DNA of 6,318 nt from Candidatus Bipolaricaulota bacterium (lineage in GTDB: Bacteria > Bipolaricaulota > Bipolaricaulia > UBA7950 > UBA9294): the NCBI GenBank assembly GCA_030612485.1, contig JAUWNS010000139.1, forward strand, positions 1 to 6,318. The letters are read 5' to 3'. This document shows positions 1 to 5,557 of this stretch, piece after piece. Within the stretch, counting starts at the first letter, position 1; each line of letters starts with the position of its first letter. The translations under genes and the position numbers were made by a program. Under the pieces are notes generated by a model. That model saw only the letters and a program-made list of their open reading frames with translations. It did no database searches and was not told where the DNA came from.

Positions 1-44
1 ATACATAGCACAATGATAGTACAGATTGCTCCCCCTCACCCCAA

Positions 45-68
45 CCCTCTCCCACAACAGGGAGAGGG
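45..68. repeat. Short G/C-rich intergenic hairpin (REP-like)
   Basis: CCCTCTCCC at 45-53 pairs perfectly with GGGAGAGGG at 60-68 around a 6-nt loop (ACAACA). It follows a C-rich lead-in at 31-42. The combination of a CCCTCACCCC-like lead-in and this stem resembles a dispersed intergenic repeat type seen in many bacterial genomes. It is followed by AATTTAAA rather than a T-run, so it is a poor intrinsic terminator. No gene abuts it inside the window, so its role cannot be told. Confidence 0.5.
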
Positions 69-158
69 AATTTAAAGCAGCGGAAGACATGCTCACCTAA
101 ACACCTTTGCACGACGCAGAGAGAAAACTCAAGACGAGCAGGATCTAAAGCTTCCGTC

Positions 159-472
159 TACCCACTCGAAACGACGAAGAGCCTTCTTATTTCGGTTTGC
201 ACGGAACAGATGCCAAAGAGAATTCACCACGAAGAGCACGAAGGACACGAAGAATGGAATTCGATGAGCTATTGAATCGGGCAACCTCAAACTGGGCCCA
301 GGGTTGTTGGAGTCACCCTATGAGCAGTGCCCTTGACCTCTTCGTGCTCTTCGTGTCCTTCGTGGTGACAATTTTGTACCTTTGCGAGAGGCACAAGCTT
401 TTTCGGTACCGCTGCGATAGGCTTGACGCTTCACCCTTCCTCTCTAGTTACCCACTCGAAACGACAAAGAGC
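159..472. repeat. 24-bp direct repeat pair (159-182 and 449-472)
   Basis: A 24-bp segment starting TACCCACTCGAAACGAC occurs at 159-182 and again at 449-472, with one mismatch (G at 175, A at 465). The two copies flank the CACGAAG inverted repeat at 224-368. This arrangement suggests duplicated intergenic sequence or the borders of an inserted element. No transposase or other gene lies between the copies. Confidence 0.6.
224..368. repeat. Inverted repeat of CACGAAG units
   Basis: The left arm (224-253) begins TCACCACGAAG and repeats CACGAAG about every 9-10 bases. The right arm (339-368) is its inverted counterpart, ending CTTCGTGGTGA. The two 30-nt arms match at 26 of 30 positions. The four mismatches come from AG/GA swaps between the repeated units. 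The 85-nt interior carries a smaller G/C-rich dyad around CTGGGCCCAG (292-301), with CAACC (282-286) and GGTTG (302-306) on its flanks. CACGAAGGACACGAAG-type repeats are common, poorly understood intergenic elements. The apparent open reading frames across this stretch are low-complexity products of the repeat and are not called as genes. Confidence 0.6.
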
Positions 473-504
473 GGAAGATTGAATGATCGGGAGATTGGGC
501 AGTA

Positions 505-1527
505 TCAAAAGCCAAAGAGATAGAGGACCCCTCCGACGGCGAGTCCGAAGACGAGGTTGAACGCCTTGACGCGTAGCGAGTCGCGCAGCGAGACCGAGAG
601 GAGGGGAAGCATCCCGTGACCGTCCTGGACGAACGAACTGACAAAGAGAACGGAGAACGGAACGAGCCCCGAGGCGAACATCATTACGAAGATCATGTGT
701 GGTCCGGAATCGGGGATCACTCCAAGGAGACCGGCGAAGAGGAAGACCCACAGCATATGCGCTTGGATGAACGCGCGTACGACCTCCTCACTCGGGAGAA
801 AGGACATGACCAGGAGTACTCCGAACGTCCACAAGAAGACCCGCAGGGTGTGACGGCGCAGGATGTGGACGATGATATGTTCCTTCAGGTAGTGTTCCGA
901 GCTCGATAGGCTGAGAAGGGTCCCCAGGCTGAGAAGGACGATCAGTGTGATACGCATCCATCCCCACCCTTCAGGCCCGACGATTCCCAAGGCAGCAATA
1001 ACGAGAAGGGCGATCATGAACAGGAGGAAGAGGAGTCTCGTTGGGCTCGGATGACGCAGTGTGGTGCGTAGCATCTCACAGCGTCCCTTCTCGAACTCCT
1101 CGGGGTGGATCGTCTGCAGGTCGCACTCCTCACAGGGGCGGATCCCAAGACGCTTCGCGATGAGGTCGGCGAGGGGGCCAAAGACAATCCCTGCGACGAA
1201 CAGCCCTGCAAAGAGGAGGAGGGCCTTCCCTGGGAAGAGGGAGAGCATGACGTACGCCGCGTCCCCTGAGGTGGCGATCATCCCTCCTACGAGGGCACCG
1301 AACCCGATCAATCCGTGAACGTACATGGAGACGTTCATGAACGCCCCCAGGCATCCCGGGGTCGAGCCGAGGAAGGAGGAGAGGGTGTACTCGCGCCACC
1401 TGCGCCCGCGCAGGGCCTGTTTCATCTTGCCGCGCGAGCGCACGTTCAACCAGTCGACGAAGACCATCATCGAGAAGACGAAGAGGGTGATCGTCACCGC
1501 CTCTCGTAGGATCGCAGGAAAGTTCAT
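505..1527 (-). CDS. Putative ten-helix heavy-metal/manganese exporter (ArsP_2 type)
   Basis: A 340-residue polytopic membrane protein, probably exporting a divalent metal across the inner membrane. The ArsP_2 family (putative 10TM heavy-metal exporter, often labelled putative manganese transporter) is recognised from GSTPGCLGAF at 54-63, GGMIATSGDAAYVML at 81-95, IPDSGPH at 271-277 and QDGHGMLPLLS at 301-311. Roughly nine to ten hydrophobic segments are visible: about 9-28, 72-98, 100-124, 163-184, 190-207, 228-244, 256-272, 277-300 and 320-340. A hydrophilic loop at 130-160 carries C132, C135, C150 and two histidines. A second polar stretch at 211-226 has four histidines. Both are plausible metal ligands. 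The ATG at 1527 is preceded by AAGGAAGG five nucleotides upstream. It is the last gene of the operon, 17 nt after the AhpD-like gene. Family assignment is fairly secure. The substrate is inferred; arsenic is less likely given the iron/manganese context. Confidence 0.85.
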   Translation of the reverse strand: MNFPAILREAVTITLFVFSMMVFVDWLNVRSRGKMKQALRGRRWREYTLSSFLGSTPGCLGAFMNVSMYVHGLIGFGALVGGMIATSGDAAYVMLSLFPGKALLLFAGLFVAGIVFGPLADLIAKRLGIRPCEECDLQTIHPEEFEKGRCEMLRTTLRHPSPTRLLFLLFMIALLVIAALGIVGPEGWGWMRITLIVLLSLGTLLSLSSSEHYLKEHIIVHILRRHTLRVFLWTFGVLLVMSFLPSEEVVRAFIQAHMLWVFLFAGLLGVIPDSGPHMIFVMMFASGLVPFSVLFVSSFVQDGHGMLPLLSVSLRDSLRVKAFNLVFGLAVGGVLYLFGF

Positions 1528-1544
1528 CTAAACCTTCCTTGTTA

Positions 1545-1889
1545 CTACTCGCTCTTGTTGAATTCCTGCAGCGCTTTATGTAGCTCGGCCACGTAGGTGA
1601 GGGCTGGCCCGCCACCCATCATTATGGAGACCGTTGCTGCCTCCCAGATCTCCTCTTCGGTCGCGCCGGCGGCGAGCGCCTTCTGCGTATGGATTCCGAT
1701 GCAGTAGCGGCAACGGGCGGTGATCGCGGTTCCAAGGGCGATCAGCTCTTTCGTCTTCAGGTCGAGCTTCCCCGGCTTCAACACCGTTTCCATGAACTGG
1801 GAGAAACACTTCATTTCCTCGGGCATCTGCTGTCCCAACTTTCCCAACGCCCGCTTCACATCTTGCATCGCTTCTCTCACGTCACTCAT
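1545..1889 (-). CDS. AhpD-like carboxymuconolactone decarboxylase family protein
   Basis: A 114-residue soluble protein of the AhpD/CMD fold. The redox signature is C60-R-Y-C63 followed by H67 (CRYCIGIH), the CxxCxxxH pattern of AhpD-type disulfide reductases/peroxidases. It sits in the usual helical context: LDLKTKELIALGTAI before it, and a segment rich in Ala/Glu ending IWEAATVSIMMGGGPAL after it. The length is typical for single-domain members. The start is the ATG at 1889, with GGAGG eight nucleotides upstream. Longer in-frame extensions would run deep into feoB and are not credible. It lies 23 nt after feoB and 17 nt before the exporter gene. In the family, such proteins reduce peroxides or regenerate peroxiredoxins, so in this operon it may limit iron-driven peroxide damage. 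The exact substrate is unknown, and true decarboxylase activity is unlikely with this motif. Confidence 0.88.
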   Translation of the reverse strand: MSDVREAMQDVKRALGKLGQQMPEEMKCFSQFMETVLKPGKLDLKTKELIALGTAITARCRYCIGIHTQKALAAGATEEEIWEAATVSIMMGGGPALTYVAELHKALQEFNKSE

Positions 1890-1912
1890 TCTTTGAACCT
1901 CCGATAGAAAAT

Positions 1913-3835
1913 TTAGCCTATTATAACCGCGATCCCACGAGCGATCAGGGCGACGACGAGGGCGATCCCAGTGGTCGAAGCGAGAACGAGGGAGGTCTTT
2001 CTCCAACCGAGTTCGCGCGCGAGAACGGCGATCGTTGCCACACACGGGATATAGAAGATGACGAACAGGGTGAACGTCATCATCTGCCCGGCAGAGAGGA
2101 CACTTGCCATTTGGGTCGTCCCGAGTGCCTGGAAGAGCATGATCAGCGAGAGTTCCTTGCGGAAGATCCCAAAGATCAACGTCACCCCAAGGCTCATCGG
2201 TAGTCCAAGGGCCCAGGTGATGGGAAGGAAGCCGAGGTTCAAGTAGTAATCCCAGTGGATGTACTCGAAGAAGCTCAACAGGAGGCTTCCTGCTATCAGG
2301 AGGGGGAAGGCAAGGACGACAAACTCGCGAATCCGTAGCCAGACCTTGGCCGCAACCACGCGGGTGGAGGGGATCTTGTAAGAGGGGATCTCCAGGATCA
2401 GTCCCGGGGTAACGCGGGGGAAAATCTTGGTCATTACCTTGCCAGCAATGGCGATCACTAGGATGTTGACGATGTAGAGGAGGAACGCCATGGTAGGACC
2501 GAGGAAGTAACCAACAAGCCCGAAGATGATCGTTGTGCGAGCGACGCAGGGGACCATCACCGATAGCATCGCGGTGATGAACCGATCGCGGGGGGAGTCG
2601 AGGATGCGCGTGGCCATTACGGCAGGGACGCTGCACCCGTAACCGAGGATGAACGGGATCACCGATTTTCCGTGTAGGCCGATCCTGTGCATCAGGCCAT
2701 CCATCAGGTAACCGGCCCGCGGAAGGTAGCCGATATCCTCCAGTACGGCAAGACCGGCGAGGAACGGAACGAGGTAGGGAAGGACGATTCCGATCACCCC
2801 GCCGACTCCCTGGATCGTCCCCTTGAGAAGAACGAATCCGAGGCTAGTCTCGTTCATCACCGCGGCGAGGGCGTCGACCGAGCTATCGAAGAGGTCCATC
2901 ATCGGTCCTTCGATGAGTGATCCCACCTTGAAGACCAGGACGAAGAAGACATACATAATTGCGGCGAAGAAGAGGGGGCCGAGGACATGGTGCATGAGAA
3001 GCGCATCAACCCGATCGCGAAGGCCGAGTGTTGGCCGCCCTACCGTCGCTACCGCTTCGAAGAGCTTCATCGCCAGGTTGTGCCGCTCAGCGGAGACGAC
3101 CCCCTCCCCGCTCTCTCCCCTGAGCTCGGTCAGTTCTTCCTTGAGCTGCTCCGTCTCTTCGTGATTCGTGAACCCCTCTGCGGCAATCCTCTTTATGAAG
3201 TAGGGATCTCCTTCGAGAAGCTTGATCGCGACCAGACGGGGAGAGAAACCGGAGCGGTTCGTAAGAACTTCTTTAACGGCAGTCGTGAGGTGGTCAATCA
3301 CGCGTTCAACATCATTGCTGTAGGTTGGTGAGGGAACGACCGGCTTCTCTTGCGCTACCTTCACAGCGAGGGTGGTCGCTTCTTTCACCCTAACCCCGCG
3401 TACGGCGATCGTGCTGATGACCGGGACCCCGAGTTTTTGTTCGAGCGCCTTCTCGTCGATCGTGATTCCCTTACGCCGCGCCTCGTCCTCCATATTCAGG
3501 CAGACGGCGAGCGGGATTCCCATCTCCAAGAGCTGCAGGGTCAGCTCAAGGCTGCGCGAGAGGAGGGAGGCATCGATGACGTTCAGCACCGCGTCGACCT
3601 CTCCTGTAAGAAGAAAGTTTCGTGTCTCTGCCTCTGCTAAATCGAGAGAGGTCAGCGAATAGGTTCCAGGAAGGTCGATGATCTCAGCCTGTCTGCCCCC
3701 GATCATGGCGGTGCTCTTCAAGTACTCCACGGTCGTCCCAGGCAAGTTGGAGGTGTTTGCCTTGTACCCAACGAGGTGGTTGAAGATCGTGCTCTTGCCG
3801 CAGTTCGGCTGGCCGACGAGGGCGATACGAATCAT
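1913..3835 (-). CDS. feoB: FeoB-type ferrous iron transporter
   Basis: A 640-residue GTPase-coupled inner-membrane transporter for Fe(II), possibly also Mn(II). The N-terminal G domain shows G1 GQPNCGKS (8-15), the G2 region PGTT (32-35), G3 DLPG (54-57) and G4 NMED (114-117). A helical cytosolic region follows to about 280. The membrane part starts near 293 and contains the Gate-type signature GYGCSVPAVMATR with its conserved Cys, a second Cys-bearing segment (VMVPCVARTTIIFG), and a late FRKELSLIMLF segment. It is compact compared with E. coli FeoB (773 residues). The chosen ATG at 3835 puts the first beta strand (MIRIALVG) right at the N-terminus. It overlaps the TGA of the upstream fur gene as ATGA. 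A GTG start at 3889 is possible but adds 18 atypical residues and has no Shine-Dalgarno. No feoA or feoC is present nearby. The P-loop has Cys12 where Ser or Val is common. Confidence 0.95.
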   Translation of the reverse strand: MIRIALVGQPNCGKSTIFNHLVGYKANTSNLPGTTVEYLKSTAMIGGRQAEIIDLPGTYSLTSLDLAEAETRNFLLTGEVDAVLNVIDASLLSRSLELTLQLLEMGIPLAVCLNMEDEARRKGITIDEKALEQKLGVPVISTIAVRGVRVKEATTLAVKVAQEKPVVPSPTYSNDVERVIDHLTTAVKEVLTNRSGFSPRLVAIKLLEGDPYFIKRIAAEGFTNHEETEQLKEELTELRGESGEGVVSAERHNLAMKLFEAVATVGRPTLGLRDRVDALLMHHVLGPLFFAAIMYVFFVLVFKVGSLIEGPMMDLFDSSVDALAAVMNETSLGFVLLKGTIQGVGGVIGIVLPYLVPFLAGLAVLEDIGYLPRAGYLMDGLMHRIGLHGKSVIPFILGYGCSVPAVMATRILDSPRDRFITAMLSVMVPCVARTTIIFGLVGYFLGPTMAFLLYIVNILVIAIAGKVMTKIFPRVTPGLILEIPSYKIPSTRVVAAKVWLRIREFVVLAFPLLIAGSLLLSFFEYIHWDYYLNLGFLPITWALGLPMSLGVTLIFGIFRKELSLIMLFQALGTTQMASVLSAGQMMTFTLFVIFYIPCVATIAVLARELGWRKTSLVLASTTGIALVVALIARGIAVIIG

Positions 3836-4539
3836 AAAAAACGGTCTTGCTTCCTCAATACGGCGTGACAGGACGGTCCGTCCGTCCACATAGCGACAAG
3901 CTCCGCGTTTGGTATCGCCGCGAGCATCTTCGAGGCGACTTTGAGCCGATTTTTTGGGGATGAGAGGATTTCGAGGAGGTCGTTTGTCTTCAGCTGCTTA
4001 AGCGCGCGGGAGACCTGTTCCGGGTGCGCGATCAAGGAAACCTCGCGTAGGTCGATCGTCCGGGTGATCGGTCCCGGCAGCTGTGGCATTTCGGTTGGAA
4101 TCTGACTGGAAGTTCCTTTCTTCTTGCGGGCTCGTTTCTTCTGGCACGCCGCACAGTAGCCGAGAAGCTCCAGCTTGACCCCGACAACCTCAAAGCCACG
4201 CTCTGCACCGAGTTTGCGGACCGCGCCGACCGGGGGGATCTCGACGACCTTCCCACAGTCAAGACAGATCAGGTGATAGTGCTCCTCCAATCGGACCTCG
4301 TAATGGTAGTGATCCTCCCCCAGTTCGCTCGCCTCTACAAGCCCCAGCTCTTCGAGGAGACGCACGGTCCGATAGACAGTAGATAGGCTGATCTTTGGAT
4401 TCTCCCTCTTGGCGAGTTGATAGATCTCGCTCGCGTCGAGGTGAGCATTCTCACTGATGATGCGAAGGAGGAGCTTCCTCTCGGGGGTGATCCTCTTCCC
4501 CGCCGCCCGCAGGAACTTCATCGTCTCTGGGATGTTCAT
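3832..4539 (-). CDS. Fur-family metalloregulator with a C-terminal TusA-like extension
   Basis: A 235-residue regulator, far longer than the usual 140-150. Residues 1-80 form the Fur winged helix (KRITPERKLLLRII, then ISLSTVYRTVRLLEELGLV). Residues 81-135 form the dimerisation/metal domain, with H87-Y-H89, C92-L-D-C95 and C129-A-A-C132, giving the structural zinc site and regulatory ligands. A basic linker (133-141, KKRARKKK) follows. Residues 160-232 look like a TusA/SirA or DUF2249 fold: DLR near 163, HPEQV at 172-176 where TusA has CPEPV, LKTNDLLEIL, and a closing DGPSCHAVLRK. The catalytic TusA Cys would be His172, so sulfur transfer is unlikely. The start is the ATG at 4539, behind AGGGTGAGG. 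An in-frame GTG at 4548 has no usable Shine-Dalgarno. First gene of the operon, overlapping feoB by 4 bp. Whether it senses Fe, Mn, Zn or peroxide cannot be told. Confidence 0.92.
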   Translation of the reverse strand: MNIPETMKFLRAAGKRITPERKLLLRIISENAHLDASEIYQLAKRENPKISLSTVYRTVRLLEELGLVEASELGEDHYHYEVRLEEHYHLICLDCGKVVEIPPVGAVRKLGAERGFEVVGVKLELLGYCAACQKKRARKKKGTSSQIPTEMPQLPGPITRTIDLREVSLIAHPEQVSRALKQLKTNDLLEILSSPKNRLKVASKMLAAIPNAELVAMWTDGPSCHAVLRKQDRFL

Positions 4540-4552
4540 TGACCTCACCCTG

Positions 4553-4574
4553 TTGCAGATGATTCATAGTGCAA
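4553..4574. promoter_or_regulatory. Candidate operator (dyad) of the Fur-led operon
   Basis: TTGCA (4553-4557) and TGCAA (4570-4574) form inverted arms around an inner palindrome ATGATTCAT (4559-4567). The site lies 14 nt upstream of the fur ATG, just downstream of the predicted -10 box, so a bound dimer would block transcription. It is not a canonical Fur box (TGATAATnATTATCA). The inner and outer dyads are offset by half a base. Assignment to the adjacent regulator rests on position and symmetry only. Confidence 0.4.
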
Positions 4575-4580
4575 TAGGAG

Positions 4581-4609
4581 ATCTAACAGCCTTTCCCTCC
4601 TTTTGTCAA
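4581..4609 (-). promoter_or_regulatory. Sigma-70-like promoter of the fur-feoB operon
   Basis: On the minus strand a perfect -35 TTGACA (4604-4609) is followed by a 17-nt spacer and a -10-like TTAGAT (4581-4586, 3 of 6 matches to TATAAT). Initiation would fall near 4570-4575, giving a leader of about 35 nt that begins at the dyad. No other good pair was seen upstream of this operon. Confidence 0.55.
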
Positions 4610-4649
4610 GGAGCAGCGAAAGATGAAGGGGTAAATAGCGGTTAGGCGA

Positions 4650-4672
4650 GCTCATCATTCCCAGAGATGAGC
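4650..4672. other. Small inverted repeat in the divergent intergenic region
   Basis: GCTCATC (4650-4656) pairs with GATGAGC (4666-4672) around a 9-nt loop. It lies between the two divergent promoters and outside both predicted transcripts. No T-run follows on either strand, so it is not a terminator. It could be a protein-binding dyad or chance. Confidence 0.3.
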
Positions 4673-4712
4673 ATCAGCAAGGGAGATCTCGTTTAGCTTA
4701 CTGAACCCCATT

Positions 4713-4749
4713 AGTGAAGCTCTCCGCCCACAGGGTGGGGATCTTCACT
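4713..4749. repeat. Stable 17-bp hairpin in the divergent intergenic region
   Basis: The arm at 4713-4729 (AGTGAAGCTCTCCGCCC) folds onto 4733-4749 (GGGTGGGGATCTTCACT) across a 3-nt ACA loop. Sixteen of 17 positions pair, two of them G-T/G-U wobbles, with one C/T mismatch at 4720/4742. No T-run follows on either strand, which argues against an intrinsic terminator. The GAAG, C-rich stem, G-rich stem, CTTCAC layout faintly recalls the subterminal hairpins at ends of IS200/IS605-type elements. No tnpA or tnpB remnant is visible, so this is only a possibility. Confidence 0.55.
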
Positions 4750-4806
4750 CTAAAGTCTCAGCCTGGGGACGATCTCCTGGCACCCACGGAAGAAAGTGGG
4801 CTTGAC

Positions 4807-4835
4807 TTGACAAGCAAGGCAGCAGCCTGTAGTAT
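4807..4835 (+). promoter_or_regulatory. Sigma-70-like promoter of the tetR-family gene
   Basis: A perfect -35 TTGACA (4807-4812) is followed by exactly 17 nt and TAGTAT (4830-4835, 4 of 6 to TATAAT). A second TTGACT overlaps it at 4802-4807. Initiation would fall near 4842, in the middle of the palindromic operator at 4833-4856, so bound repressor should occlude the promoter. Confidence 0.65.
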
Positions 4836-4856
4836 TGGTTGAGCGCTCAATCAATA
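4833..4856. promoter_or_regulatory. TetR-type operator 1 (autoregulatory)
   Basis: A 24-bp palindrome centred between 4844 and 4845 with a GAGCGCTC core and TTG/CAA flanks. Only one base pair (4838/4851) breaks the symmetry. It overlaps the -10 box and start region of the tetR promoter. The core GAG-N2-CTC with the CAATCA half-site recurs at 5510-5527. Two matched copies bracketing the repressor gene strongly suggest it is this protein's own operator. Confidence 0.75.
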
Positions 4857-4882
4857 ACACGTGCGGGGAGGTCTACGCAGCG

Positions 4883-5470
4883 ATGGAAGCGGAAAGATCA
4901 TCGGACAAGAGGCAGCGAATCATCGATGCTGCCGTCAACCTCTTCTCAGAGAAGGGGTATCATGGAGCAACTACAGCTTTGATTTCCAAAGAGGCTGGTG
5001 TTTCACAAGGGCTTCTATTCCACTATTTTAGGGACAAAGAAGACTTATTTACTTCAATAGTTAAAGATAAGTATAACACGTTCACTGGCGAACTGGAAAG
5101 GCGGGTTGGTAATTCAAAGAATGCCGTAAGGAAGCTGGAAGTCACTGTATCAACTTTCCTTCATCTAGTACAGAGAGAGAAGAAGTTCGCCAAGATTGTA
5201 ATAAAGGAGGCCAGGGGTGGGGGGGAGAACTTGCAGGAGCTCACCGGACTTGGCTCGCCGAAGATCCTTAGCATCTTCAGGGAATTGATGAAAGAGGGCA
5301 TTGAGCAGGGCGTGTTTCGAGAAGTCGATGATGAAGTTGCTGCTACTTGCTTGTTCGGCATGTTGATCATGAATATTCGGGGCTTCCTGGAGTTCGGAGA
5401 TACTTTTTCGTTGGATGAAACAGCCAAGGGAATTGTGGACATCTTTTTGAAAGGGATAGCCAGAGTATGA
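4883..5470 (+). CDS. TetR/AcrR-family transcriptional repressor
   Basis: A 195-residue one-component repressor. The N-terminal TetR HTH spans about 9-54: RQRIIDAAVNLFSEKGYHG leads in, then TALISKEAGVSQGLLFHYF, with the recognition helix near 39-47 and the following KEDLF typical of AcrR-type members. Residues 60-195 form the all-helical ligand/dimerisation domain, which gives no clue to the ligand. The start is the ATG at 4883, with GGGGAGG about 12 nt upstream. An in-frame TTG at 4835 would sit inside the -10 box and operator and has no Shine-Dalgarno, so it is rejected. The gene precedes an RND exporter gene on the same strand across an 87-nt gap. Matched palindromes before and after the gene imply control of itself and the pump. 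Its base composition looks more A/T-rich than the metal operon. The family call is secure and the inducer unknown. Confidence 0.93.
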   Translation: MEAERSSDKRQRIIDAAVNLFSEKGYHGATTALISKEAGVSQGLLFHYFRDKEDLFTSIVKDKYNTFTGELERRVGNSKNAVRKLEVTVSTFLHLVQREKKFAKIVIKEARGGGENLQELTGLGSPKILSIFRELMKEGIEQGVFREVDDEVAATCLFGMLIMNIRGFLEFGDTFSLDETAKGIVDIFLKGIARV

Positions 5471-5497
5471 TCAATATTCCTAGAAAGCATATATTTT

Positions 5498-5526
5498 TTG
5501 ACTCCGAATTGATTGAGCACTCAATC
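5498..5526 (+). promoter_or_regulatory. Possible promoter of the RND exporter gene
   Basis: TTGACT (5498-5503) follows a T-run in an A/T-rich stretch. A 17-nt spacer reaches TCAATC (5521-5526), a poor -10, and no better hexamer is present at 16 or 18 nt. The pump may therefore also rely on readthrough from tetR. No terminator is visible after tetR. Confidence 0.3.
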
Positions 5527-5527
5527 A
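5510..5527. promoter_or_regulatory. TetR-type operator 2 (pump operator)
   Basis: TGATTGAGCACTCAATCA is an 18-bp palindrome whose only asymmetry is the central CA step (5518-5519). It shares the TTGAG-N2-CTCAATCA pattern with operator 1. It lies 31 nt before the exporter ATG and would cover the spacer and -10 region of any promoter starting at 5498. Confidence 0.75.
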
Positions 5528-5557
5528 CTCTGAGTGGGCGCTAAGGAGGAGGAGATC

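Larger units (their letters stand above)
1..504. other. Intergenic region with repeats, no gene seen
   Basis: The first 504 bases contain only the REP-like hairpin, the CACGAAG inverted repeat and the 24-bp direct repeat. Downstream of the minus-strand operon (positions below 505) there is no clear G/C stem followed by a T-run on the minus strand, so no confident terminator is called. The long inverted repeat could fold in the transcript and act as a 3' end, but this is inference. A 108-codon frame at 197-523 lacks a recognisable domain, and much of its Arg-rich and Val/Phe-rich sequence comes from the repeat arms. Confidence 0.5.

Noticed and set aside
45..68. Hairpin as an intrinsic terminator
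   Set aside because: The 9-bp stem is good, but neither strand has a U-tract after it and no gene end is adjacent in the window.
197..523. 108-codon plus-strand open frame in the first intergenic region
   Set aside because: Much of it reads through the CACGAAG inverted repeat arms, has no recognisable domain or good ribosome binding site, and runs antiparallel into the 3' end of the exporter gene.
1545..2636. Long open frame extending the AhpD-like protein N-terminally to 363 residues
   Set aside because: The upstream 249 residues are an out-of-frame reading of feoB, rich in Arg, His and Pro, and unlike any family. The ATG at 1889 has a proper Shine-Dalgarno and gives a full-length AhpD-like protein.
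4783..4800. CCCAC/GTGGG dyad just before the tetR -35
   Set aside because: Only five base pairs with an 8-nt loop, within what chance would produce in G/C-rich DNA, and not matching the TetR operator motif.
4835..4882. TTG start giving the TetR protein 16 extra residues
   Set aside because: The codon lies in the predicted -10 box and operator, upstream of the likely transcription start, and has no Shine-Dalgarno.
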